Below are positions 15,183-21,087 of a stretch of 21,087 nt of DNA, piece after piece. Location of the stretch: assembly GCA_021790695.1 (NCBI GenBank), contig JAJYGJ010000172.1, forward strand, positions 1 to 21,087, in the 5' to 3' direction. Position 1 is the stretch's first letter; the number at the start of each line of letters is the position of its first letter. Under the pieces are notes generated by a model. The model searched no databases and had not been told where the DNA came from. It saw only the letters and a program-made list of their open reading frames with translations. The stretch comes from Nitrospirota bacterium. Its GTDB lineage: Bacteria; Nitrospirota; Thermodesulfovibrionia; Thermodesulfovibrionales; JdFR-88. Made by a program: the position numbers and the translations under genes.

Positions 15183-15653
15183 TCAGAAGTGTTCGGCGTG
15201 CCCCTGCCAGACCCCGGCCAGTACGGCCAGCATGCTCAAACCGAGTATGAACCAGTGAAAAACGCCCAAACCGGTGAAGACCTTTTTCACGTCGAATTTC
15301 TCCCCGGGCTTGCCGAAGATTTTTTTAAAGACCCTTTTTTCGAAGATCAGCACGAGCAGATAGAAGGCCCAGGCGATGAGCATGATCGTGATGCCAATAC
15401 CCCTGCCGGTGAAGAGCAGGCCCTCCAGGCCCTCGAGGTAGAGGACCAGAAACCCGGTGATCCCGGCCAGTGCCACGTAAAACCGCACGTGTCTTGCGAA
15501 ACGGTGCTCGACCCCCTGAAAGAGCATGACCGCCTCGAAGGAATCCGACATCCTTGCGATCAGGGGGAAGACGATTATCGTTACGAACGCCACCCCTCCG
15601 ATCCACAGCACGATTGAAGCGACGTGAATCGCTATGAGAAAAGGTATCAGCAC
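15183..15653 (-). CDS. CopD-like integral membrane protein
   Basis: The 156-residue product has four hydrophobic segments (about 2-28, 52-72, 82-105 and 128-150). Histidines lie near membrane ends (H10, then 'VEHRFARHVRF', 'FHWF' and C-terminal 'GHAEHF'). This pattern is seen in the CopD/DUF2269-like membrane proteins, which are linked to copper or heme but mostly uncharacterised. The start is the GTG at 15651-15653, fixed by AAAGGAGG 6 bases upstream. It lies 62 bp after the CDF gene and 65 bp before fur, in the same direction. Function is not assigned; metal handling is suggested only by neighbours and His content. Confidence 0.75.
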   Translation of the reverse strand: MLIPFLIAIHVASIVLWIGGVAFVTIIVFPLIARMSDSFEAVMLFQGVEHRFARHVRFYVALAGITGFLVLYLEGLEGLLFTGRGIGITIMLIAWAFYLLVLIFEKRVFKKIFGKPGEKFDVKKVFTGLGVFHWFILGLSMLAVLAGVWQGHAEHF

Positions 15654-15659
15654 CCCGCG

Positions 15660-15667
15660 CCTCCTTT
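15660..15667 (-). promoter_or_regulatory. Ribosome-binding site of the CopD-like gene
   Basis: AAAGGAGG on the minus strand is 6 bases from the GTG at 15653 and supports that non-ATG start. Confidence 0.75.
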
Positions 15668-15715
15668 GGCCCCGATCTCCGGGCCATCCCGGAATTTCTT
15701 AGGTTTACCGGCCCC

Positions 15716-16639
15716 TTACGCCTGCTGCTTCATTTCGCAGTAGATCCCCTTGTCCTCGCATTCCATGCACTGGAATTCAAGAGTGGGGTGGTCTATGCCC
15801 ATGGTGGCGAGCATGGCCTTCAACCGATTGCTCAAATGCTGCACCTGGCTCAGTTGCCCGTCCTTCACCCAGATATGGGCGGTGAACATGACGCTGCCCT
15901 TCGTCAGGGCCCACAGATGCACGTCGTGCACACCCATGACGCCGGGGAAGTCGCAGATGCTTTTGGCCACAGTCTCCACGTCCAGGTCCTTTGGCGCAAG
16001 CTCCAGGAATACCTGGGTCGCCTCGGTCACTACCCTCATGCCCCCCACCAGTATTATGAGCGCGATGGCCAGGCTGGCAAGCGGGTCGGCGTAGCGCCAG
16101 CCGGTAAGCATTATGATGATCGCGGAGACGAAGACCCCGAAGGAGGAAAGGGCGTCGCCAACCACGTGGAGCCAGGCGCTTTTGATGTTTAAGTCCCTGT
16201 GCCCGTGCCTGAGTATCAGCACCATGGCGGCATTGGCCGCTAAACCGAGCACCGCCACGGCCATCATGAGGCGGGTGTTGACCGCGGGCGGCGCCGACAG
16301 ACGCCTGACGGCCTCCGTGGATATCACGAAAGCAATGATGAAAAGGCCCCCGCCGTTTATGACCGCGGCCAGCAGGCCGACCCGCTGGTAGCCGAAGGTG
16401 GCCCTCCTGTCCGGGGAACGCATGCTGATGCGGGCCGCAATCAGGCTCAGGCCCAGTGCGAAGGTGTCCGTAAACATGTGGCCCGCGTCGCTCAAGAGGG
16501 CAAGGCTGTTTGCGAAATATCCGCCTGCCGCCTCAGCGAGCATCACGGCAAACGTAATCGCTATGCTCAGGGCAAGGCGCTTTTCGCCTTCCCCTTTTTC
16601 ATTGACCCCATGGACATGGCCGTGGCCTGTCTCCGCCAT
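15716..16639 (-). CDS. CDF-family cation efflux protein, zinc type
   Basis: Cation diffusion facilitators exchange cytoplasmic Zn2+ or similar ions for protons. The 307 residues show a His-rich N-terminus (H6, H8, H10 in 'GHGHVHG'), six hydrophobic segments, and the transport-site residues H54/D58 in helix 2 ('DAGHMFTD') and H158/D162 in helix 5 ('HVVGD'). This HxxxD pair is typical of the CzcD/ZitB zinc group. A soluble C-terminal domain follows, ending in a short Cys cluster ('CMECEDKGIYC'). The start is the ATG at 16637-16639; a TTG one codon earlier is less likely. There is no Shine-Dalgarno and an extended -10 box lies 6 bases upstream. The nearby Fur-family gene could control it. Confidence 0.92.
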   Translation of the reverse strand: MAETGHGHVHGVNEKGEGEKRLALSIAITFAVMLAEAAGGYFANSLALLSDAGHMFTDTFALGLSLIAARISMRSPDRRATFGYQRVGLLAAVINGGGLFIIAFVISTEAVRRLSAPPAVNTRLMMAVAVLGLAANAAMVLILRHGHRDLNIKSAWLHVVGDALSSFGVFVSAIIIMLTGWRYADPLASLAIALIILVGGMRVVTEATQVFLELAPKDLDVETVAKSICDFPGVMGVHDVHLWALTKGSVMFTAHIWVKDGQLSQVQHLSNRLKAMLATMGIDHPTLEFQCMECEDKGIYCEMKQQA

Positions 16640-16645
16640 CAATTT

Positions 16646-16654
16646 ATTATCGCA
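16646..16654 (-). promoter_or_regulatory. Extended -10 box of the CDF gene
   Basis: TGCGATAAT on the minus strand is an extended -10 (GATAAT, 5 of 6). It ends 6 bases before the ATG, so the mRNA would start at or next to the start codon. No good -35 is seen. Confidence 0.4.
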
Positions 16655-16693
16655 TATTGCAGATATTGCGGCAGATTAGCACTATGCCTGCCG

Positions 16694-17668
16694 TCAGGCG
16701 CAGCGTTTTTTTTCTTCGAAAAGAAGCACGAATCTGTTGAACAGCTCCCCGCTGAAACCCATTGTCTCCTTCATGACCGAGAGGGCGCCGTAAGCGGTGA
16801 GCTGTTTGCGATAGGGCCGCTGGGAGGTGAGCGCGTCGAATACGTCCATGCGGCAGATTCGGGCATAGATCGATACCTGGTCCCCCTTCAGCCCCAGGGG
16901 GTAGCCTGTGCCGTTTTCCTTTTCGTGGTGCTGCATGACGATGATGCCGCTCTCCTCCGAGAGCTGCCCGGTTTCGGACAGAAGCCTGTAACCCTCTTCG
17001 GGATGGGTCTTCATGACCCGCCATTCGTTCTGGGTGAGCATGCCCGCCTTGTTGATGATCTCCGGGGCTATCCGCGCCTTGCCGAGATCATGCAGGAAAA
17101 AACCCGCGCCAACCTCGTGGATGTTATGGCTGTTTTTTTCCCCGAGAAGGGATTTCGACAATAGAAGCGACAGCGTCCCCACGTTTACTGAATGCGAGTA
17201 GGTGGAATAGTCGTGCCGGAGGAGTTTTATCAGATAGGAGGACATATTGTCCGAAAAGACGCCCTCGACCACATGAAAAAATCCTTTTTTGGCCGCGATT
17301 ATGTTTTCGGTCACGGGGTTTTCAAGCAGCTCGACCATGATTTCAAGGCTGGACAAGTAGACGATCCTGGCCTTTTGTTCGGGCTCCATGTCTCTGCCGA
17401 AAACTGCCTCCTTGAGTATGCCCGGATCGAATTTTGCGAGTGCTGCCTTCTCATCCTGCCCTCCGCCGGCCTTCTTCCGGTCCGCCGGGGAGATCCCCTT
17501 TTCCGTGTCGATCAGGACCTCCTCGAAGCCGCTTTTCCTTATTTTATCCACCTGTTCCTGCGATTTTATAAGGAAACGGCTTTTAAGGAATGAGTGCTCC
17601 AGCCATTTTGCCGGCAGAACGACAAACATGCCGGGGCGCAGATGCTCGGGACGGATTTTCAAAAGCAT
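16694..17668 (-). CDS. HD-GYP domain protein, likely c-di-GMP phosphodiesterase
   Basis: HD-GYP proteins hydrolyse the second messenger cyclic di-GMP. The 324-residue product has an N-terminal DUF3391-like domain ('LLKIRPEHLRPGMFV', about 1-90) and an HD-GYP domain (about 150-300). The metal ligands and signatures are intact: H159, H193-D194 in 'HDLGK', H222, the HHEKENGTGYP motif (247-257) and D275 in 'DVFDALTS'. It has no membrane segment, so it is cytoplasmic. A longer frame begins at 17725, but I choose the internal ATG at 17666-17668, because GGGGAGGA lies 4 bases upstream and the family usually begins at this motif. It is first in a run of five minus-strand genes, 54 bp before the CDF gene. 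Confidence 0.92.
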   Translation of the reverse strand: MLLKIRPEHLRPGMFVVLPAKWLEHSFLKSRFLIKSQEQVDKIRKSGFEEVLIDTEKGISPADRKKAGGGQDEKAALAKFDPGILKEAVFGRDMEPEQKARIVYLSSLEIMVELLENPVTENIIAAKKGFFHVVEGVFSDNMSSYLIKLLRHDYSTYSHSVNVGTLSLLLSKSLLGEKNSHNIHEVGAGFFLHDLGKARIAPEIINKAGMLTQNEWRVMKTHPEEGYRLLSETGQLSEESGIIVMQHHEKENGTGYPLGLKGDQVSIYARICRMDVFDALTSQRPYRKQLTAYGALSVMKETMGFSGELFNRFVLLFEEKKRCA

Positions 17669-17672
17669 GCTA

Positions 17673-17680
17673 TCCTCCCC
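17673..17680 (-). promoter_or_regulatory. Ribosome-binding site deciding the HD-GYP start
   Basis: GGGGAGGA on the minus strand is correctly spaced for the ATG at 17668. The upstream ATG at 17725 has only a weaker AAGGAGC-like site near it, so the shorter product is preferred. Confidence 0.65.
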
Positions 17681-17923
17681 GGAAACATTTTTGCTTTTAT
17701 CTTTTTTCTGATCTGCAAGGAGCATATATCCCCCGATATATATCCTGAGTATCTATCGGTATTTGTATATTAAACCTTTAACTTCAGGATTGTTCTCCGG
17801 AACGGCACCGGGGAAGGCCGTCCCTTATCATGAAATCGCCCCCCTTTGAAGGATCCGACCCGTTTTTAAGGACCCGTAGGCCCGGTTGAAGGATTCTCCA
17901 GGCATATAAAGTGAATTTTTACA

Positions 17924-17953
17924 TTGACAGCCCGTTGTATTTCCTGCTATTTT
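17924..17953 (+). promoter_or_regulatory. Likely promoter of the oxygenase gene
   Basis: A perfect TTGACA (17924-17929) is followed after 18 bases by TATTTT (17948-17953) preceded by TGC, an extended -10. The leader would be about 40 bases. AGGTGA precedes the ATG at 18001. Confidence 0.5.
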
Positions 17954-18000
17954 TGAAAAAAACCTGAATAAAATATAAAATCAAGCAATGCAGGTGAGCT

Positions 18001-18762
18001 ATGCGATACCTGAACTATGACATCATCTCCGGGATTTCGGATGAGGCGTTTCGCGGGCAGACGCCCTATCCCTGGGTCAATATCTCCAATGTCCTGACCG
18101 CCGAGGGTTTCGAGCGGCTGCGGGGCGGGCTGCCCGAGGTTTCCCTCTTTGACAAGTGGGAAGGCGTCAAGCGCGGCCACGGCCAGGGCTATCACGACCG
18201 GTATATCCTGCACTATCAGCCGGGGCTGGCGCTGTCTGAACCCTGGAGGCAATTCATCGCGGAGGTGCAGGGAAAGGATTATGAGGATTTCATCCGGAGG
18301 ATGATTGGCCGGCCGTCCGGGCGCATCATTCTGACGATGGAGTGGTACTACGGCTGGCGGGGCTGCGCCGTTTCCCCGCACTGCGACGCCCGCCGCAAGG
18401 CGGCCACTCAAATCTTCTATTTCAACACCGAAGAGGACTGGAAGACGGATTGGGGAGGCAATATCCTTATCATGGATGACGGAGGGCGTTTCAAGGCCCA
18501 TTCCGCGCCGCCCTTCGACGAGCTCCGGGTCGCCGCTTCGCTGGACCCGCGCGGCAACGGCAGTCTGCTCTTCATGAGGACAGATCACTCCTGGCACGGC
18601 GTGCGTCCGCTCGGATCTCCCGACGGTCCGCTCCGCAAGCTGTTCATAATTACCATCAATACGCCCACCTTCCAGGTGTGGTGGCGGCGTGTGCGCGGCA
18701 AGGACCCCGATGGTTATCGCATGCGGCCGGCGCCGGGGGCCTCTGCCGATATCGCGTCCTGA
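18001..18762 (+). CDS. 2-oxoglutarate/Fe(II)-dependent oxygenase
   Basis: The 253-residue product is a cytoplasmic non-heme iron dioxygenase that would hydroxylate or otherwise oxidise a substrate, using O2 and 2-oxoglutarate. The double-stranded beta-helix signature is complete: H127-C128-D129 ('SPHCDARRK') and H199 ('DHSWHGV') bind iron, and R212 ('LRKLF') would bind the 2-oxoglutarate carboxylate. The core 'IFYFNTEEDWKTDWGGNILIMD' is typical of prolyl-4-hydroxylase-like members. The substrate is unknown. The next gene, 215 bp on, encodes a chorismatase-like protein on the same strand, so the two may act in one small-molecule pathway; this is inference. Its own promoter is likely. Confidence 0.87.
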   Translation: MRYLNYDIISGISDEAFRGQTPYPWVNISNVLTAEGFERLRGGLPEVSLFDKWEGVKRGHGQGYHDRYILHYQPGLALSEPWRQFIAEVQGKDYEDFIRRMIGRPSGRIILTMEWYYGWRGCAVSPHCDARRKAATQIFYFNTEEDWKTDWGGNILIMDDGGRFKAHSAPPFDELRVAASLDPRGNGSLLFMRTDHSWHGVRPLGSPDGPLRKLFIITINTPTFQVWWRRVRGKDPDGYRMRPAPGASADIAS

Positions 18763-18787
18763 CTCTCAGGGGAGCCTTGCCCGGTAT

Positions 18788-18821
18788 CCCGATGAAAACT
18801 TAATCGACCCCGATGAAGACT
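18788..18821 (+). repeat. Two near-identical 13-base direct repeats
   Basis: CCCGATGAAAACT (18788-18800) and CCCGATGAAGACT (18809-18821) differ at one base and are 21 bases apart. They lie just after the oxygenase stop. They may be a binding-site pair or a local duplication. Confidence 0.4.
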
Positions 18822-18894
18822 GATGATGGAGATTGACGCGTTAAAAATGCGCTGGAATGGACCCGCGGAACACCCATGGGCCTGGCAGGCGGAA

Positions 18895-18914
18895 GGCGGG
18901 CGTTTTTTCCCGCC
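18895..18914 (+). other. Hairpin upstream of the RidA-like gene
   Basis: GGCGGG (18895-18900) pairs with CCCGCC (18909-18914) around a T-rich loop. The T run is in the loop rather than after the stem, so it is not a standard terminator. A second small stem AAATCC/GGATTT lies near 18934-18949. Confidence 0.3.
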
Positions 18915-18977
18915 CCTTCTTCCCCGATCCGGACAAATCCCCCGGATTTGCGGCGGCCGGGGAGTTAGACAGGCGGC

Positions 18978-20255
18978 GTGAGCCAGGGGTCTTCAGATTT
19001 TTTGCTCCATCCGGACTTGCCCGGGGCTGGCGCGGGGTATTCGATCATGGACCTGGGCGATGCGGAGCAACTGGTCGCGATGGTCACGCCCCGCGGAAGG
19101 GGCACGTTTGGCGAACAGGCGCGCGAGGCGATGTCGGTTGTGCAAACGGCGCTCCACAAGCGGCCGCGTGCAATGACCGCCTTGGCACAGACGGTCTTCC
19201 TGCGCGATCCGGGCGACCAGGCCGAATGCGAGCGGATTCTGGCGGCCCGTTACGGCGCGGAACCGCCCGTCACCAGCTTTGTGTTGCAGCCGCCCTGTTC
19301 CGGAGCGGCGCTCGCGACGGAGGTATGGGCCATCGGCGGAGACGGGGTCCGAGTGGAGCGGTTCGACCCGCTGGCGGGCCCGCCAGCGGGTTCGCAGGCG
19401 CTTGCGGTTTCATATGGCGGCCTGCGCTGGGTCTATTGCGCCGGTGCGGCCTCCGCGCCGGCTGCCGAGGCTTACGGGCAGACCCTCTCCGTGCTGGAGC
19501 AGATGCGCTCGGCCTTGGAGAAGGCCGGAGGCAGATTCGAGCGCGTCGTGCGAACCTGGTTTTACCTGGGGGGCATAAACGAGCCGGAGGAAGCGGGAAA
19601 TCAGCGTTATGAGCAACTGAATCGCGCCCGCTCCGATTTCTACTCCGGCATCCGTTTTTATCCTTCATTGCTGCCGCCCTTTTTTCCCCGCCAGGAGGCG
19701 GCCCATGGCAGGGTATATCCGTCCAGCACCGGCATAGGCATGGCCGGAGGCGGGCTTGCGGCCGGCTGCCTGGCCTTTGAGGCAGAACGCGCGGGCACGT
19801 TTCTTTTGCCCCTGGAAAACCCGCTCCAGACGCCCGCCTATGACTACCAGTGCGGCTGCTCAAGCCGCAGCCCCGAGTTCTCGCGCGCCATGGCGCTCTT
19901 CTGCGGCAACTCCGTGATAACCTGGATCTCCGGCACAGCGAGCATCGTCCTGTCGGAAAGCCGCCATCCGGACGACGTGGAAAAACAGACCGAACAGACC
20001 ATAGGCAACATCGAAAGGCTCATATCGAGGGAAAATTTCGCCTTGCACGGCGTGGACGGCGCGGGCGCAAGGCTCCGCGATCTGGCCGCAGTCCGCGTCT
20101 ACGTCAAACGCCCGGAGGATTTCGAGCGGTGCAGGGCCGTCTGCGAGCGGCGTCTGCACGGAGCGCCTGTAATTTATACCGTTGCCGACGTCTGCCGGCC
20201 GGAACTGCTTGTGGAAATAGAGGCAGTGGCCTTTTCCCGCCGCCTGCCAGTCTGA
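18978..20255 (+). CDS. RidA-fold, chorismatase-like protein
   Basis: The 425-residue product is far longer than ordinary RidA/YjgF (about 130) and resembles the chorismatase group (FkbO, Hyg5, XanB2-like), which cleaves chorismate to hydroxybenzoate or dihydroxycyclohexadiene acids. Visible segments are 'FVLQPPCSGAAL' near 100, 'RTWFYLGGINE' from R192, 'SSTGIG' at 249-254, 'FSRAM' and 'ISGTASIVLSESRHPDD' near 320-340, and the RidA-type end 'CRPELLVEIEAVAF' with E413 and E415. The assignment to chorismatase rather than another RidA-fold enzyme is tentative. The start is the GTG at 18978 because a stop lies three codons upstream, but its Shine-Dalgarno is poor. A perfect 26-bp palindrome lies inside the gene at 19366-19391. 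Confidence 0.6.
   Translation: MSQGSSDFLLHPDLPGAGAGYSIMDLGDAEQLVAMVTPRGRGTFGEQAREAMSVVQTALHKRPRAMTALAQTVFLRDPGDQAECERILAARYGAEPPVTSFVLQPPCSGAALATEVWAIGGDGVRVERFDPLAGPPAGSQALAVSYGGLRWVYCAGAASAPAAEAYGQTLSVLEQMRSALEKAGGRFERVVRTWFYLGGINEPEEAGNQRYEQLNRARSDFYSGIRFYPSLLPPFFPRQEAAHGRVYPSSTGIGMAGGGLAAGCLAFEAERAGTFLLPLENPLQTPAYDYQCGCSSRSPEFSRAMALFCGNSVITWISGTASIVLSESRHPDDVEKQTEQTIGNIERLISRENFALHGVDGAGARLRDLAAVRVYVKRPEDFERCRAVCERRLHGAPVIYTVADVCRPELLVEIEAVAFSRRLPV
19366..19391. repeat. Perfect 26-bp GC-rich palindrome inside the RidA-like gene
   Basis: Bases 19366-19378 are the exact reverse complement of 19379-19391, with no loop. The element encodes PLAGPPAG (residues 131-138) in frame between conserved segments. 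It shares two 12-mers (CCCGCCAGCGGG and GGCGGGCCCGCC) with the element in the epimerase gene at 20989-21021. GGTTCG flanks it at 19360-19365 and 19389-19394. Confidence 0.8.
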
Positions 20256-20277
20256 CGGACGGATTTTGAAGTTCCTT

Positions 20278-21087
20278 TCATAATTCCTCGTAGGATTTGG
20301 CCCTGTTTTGCCTTCTTGCCAGCTCGCTGCTGTAATGCCTGCCTAAAGCGGCCCCATTGGCCTTGATCCAGTCGGAAAGCCGGGTGCTGCCCGAGGGCGG
20401 CGAATCCGTACAGAGCAGGTTCGCCATCAGCCCCTTGATTTCATCCTGGGTAATCATGACGTCCCCGTGCATCTTCCCGATGAGCCGTCCCAGGATGTAA
20501 CCCGCCAGGGGCGGAATGGAAATCACGGGCCGCGGCCTTCCTATGCCTGTCCCTATCATCCTGACCAGTTCACGGTAGGTATAGGTTTCAGGGCCGATCG
20601 CGTCAATGACGGCGTTTTGCCGCCCTCCGCCGTGCTCGACCGCCAGCCGGGCCAGGTCGTCGACATATACCGACTGCAGGCAGTAATCCCCTTTCCCGAA
20701 TACGCCGAATACGGGGAATTTTCGTAAAAGCCACGCAATATTATTGATCAGGATGCCTTCCCTGCCGAAAAGGACGGCGGGTCTCAGTATGGCGTAGCCC
20801 AGGCCGCTGCCGGTCAACGCGCCTTCCGCGAGGGCCTTTCCCCTGAAATACTCAAAAGGGGAATCGACCGAGGGATTTGTGATGCTGATATGGACGATTC
20901 TTTTTATGCCGGCCCTTCTGGCGGCATCAAAGAGTATCCCGGTGTTTCTGACCGCCTCGGCGTAGGAAAACCCCTGGGCGGCATTACGCCCGCCAGCGGG
21001 CACGGTGGCGGGCCCGCCGGTATTACGATAATTGAACCTGACCCAGTAGTTGTTATAAAGGACGGAGGCCCCGCTTAAATGTTCGGC
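20278..21087 (-). CDS. NAD-dependent epimerase/dehydratase, N-terminus missing
   Basis: The frame stays open to the right edge of the window, so the gene's start and its nucleotide-binding glycine motif lie outside. The visible 269 residues match atypical extended short-chain dehydrogenases of the NmrA/NDUFA9-like kind. These have a YxxxK-like catalytic pair in 'SPFEYFRGKALAE', an upstream Ser in 'HISITNPS', and the family segments 'GYAILRPAVLFG', 'NNIAWLLRKFPVFGVFG' and 'QSVYVDDLARLAVE'. The substrate is unknown. A GTG at 21003 could look like a start, but the family sequence 'YNNYWVRFN' continues upstream of it in frame. Thirteen residues (TGGPATVPAGGRN) near the right end look like an in-frame insertion. 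It converges on the RidA-like gene with a 22-bp gap and no clear terminator. Confidence 0.85.
   Translation of the reverse strand, partial: AEHLSGASVLYNNYWVRFNYRNTGGPATVPAGGRNAAQGFSYAEAVRNTGILFDAARRAGIKRIVHISITNPSVDSPFEYFRGKALAEGALTGSGLGYAILRPAVLFGREGILINNIAWLLRKFPVFGVFGKGDYCLQSVYVDDLARLAVEHGGGRQNAVIDAIGPETYTYRELVRMIGTGIGRPRPVISIPPLAGYILGRLIGKMHGDVMITQDEIKGLMANLLCTDSPPSGSTRLSDWIKANGAALGRHYSSELARRQNRAKSYEEL
20983..21027. repeat. Inserted palindromic element flanked by ATTACG repeats
   Basis: A 33-base GC-rich element (20989-21021) containing CCCGCCAGCGGG (20989-21000) and GGCGGGCCCGCC (21007-21018) is flanked by ATTACG at 20983-20988 and 21022-21027. One unit plus one flank is 39 bases, exactly 13 codons, so the epimerase frame is kept. 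It resembles a small mobile palindrome with a target duplication. Confidence 0.65.

Larger units (their letters stand above)
17669..18000. other. Divergent intergenic region, HD-GYP and oxygenase genes
   Basis: About 330 bp between divergent genes with no convincing gene. It is AT-rich near the HD-GYP side, with several ATATAT-type stretches around 17723-17770 that may hold its promoter. On the other side is the probable promoter of the oxygenase gene. No known operator or repeat is recognised. Confidence 0.5.

Noticed and set aside
18520..18600. A segment whose minus-strand translation resembles the common dispersed 'DPELVEG' repeat, inside the oxygenase gene
   Set aside because: The plus-strand residues (FDELRVAASLDPRGNGSLLF) fit the expected oxygenase fold without a gap, and the DNA match to the dispersed repeat is imperfect, so an insertion is not supported.
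18857..19612. A 251-codon plus-strand frame overlapping the RidA-like gene
   Set aside because: It is the shifted-frame shadow of a GC-rich gene; the Gly/Arg/Ala-rich product has no family signature, while the other frame carries conserved segments.

Overview
The window is a chromosome segment from a GC-rich bacterium that carries out dissimilatory sulfur metabolism. The 3' part of aprA (APS reductase), a complete qmoABC operon and a membrane pyrophosphatase gene (hppA) lie in a row. This set is typical of sulfate reducers, most plausibly Desulfobacterota or sulfate-reducing Nitrospirota. I cannot settle the phylum from the sequence alone.

Layout. (1) 1-8551, plus strand: energy-conserving sulfate-reduction block, aprA(partial)-qmoA-qmoB-qmoC-hppA, closed by a strong intrinsic terminator. 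QmoABC passes quinol electrons to AprAB. HppA recovers as a proton gradient the energy of pyrophosphate released by sulfate activation; sat and aprB are presumably just upstream, outside the window. The HppA signature (Lys473, Thr476) is that of the K+-independent, proton-pumping class. (2) 8552-9759: mostly non-coding, with a possible 22-codon small ORF, a structured GC-rich element, a minus-strand exported triheme cytochrome and an orphan intrinsic terminator just in front of murA. (3) 9760-13612, plus strand: murA, uvrC and an exported coiled-coil protein of unknown function. (4) 13747-17668, minus strand: HD-GYP protein, zinc-type CDF efflux pump, CopD-like membrane protein, Fur-family regulator and PfkB-family kinase, closely spaced. 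Fur and the kinase abut exactly. (5) 18001-21087: accessory-looking segment with a 2-oxoglutarate/Fe(II) oxygenase, a large RidA-fold/chorismatase-like protein and, convergent to them, an NAD-dependent epimerase cut by the window end.

The features most worth a second look are three. First, related GC-rich palindromes lie inside the coding regions of the RidA-like gene and the epimerase gene, and the epimerase copy is flanked by 6-bp direct repeats as if inserted in frame. Second, the hppA leader has a possible closed multi-helix RNA fold starting where its promoter would begin transcription. Third, the window seems to mix two modes of translation start: strong Shine-Dalgarno sites on qmo/hppA, and apparently leaderless or SD-free starts on murA, uvrC, the coiled-coil gene, the CDF pump and fur.

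All calls are from reading the sequence; no database search, folding program or alignment was run. Several start codons were chosen from the ribosome-binding sites rather than from the longest frame.
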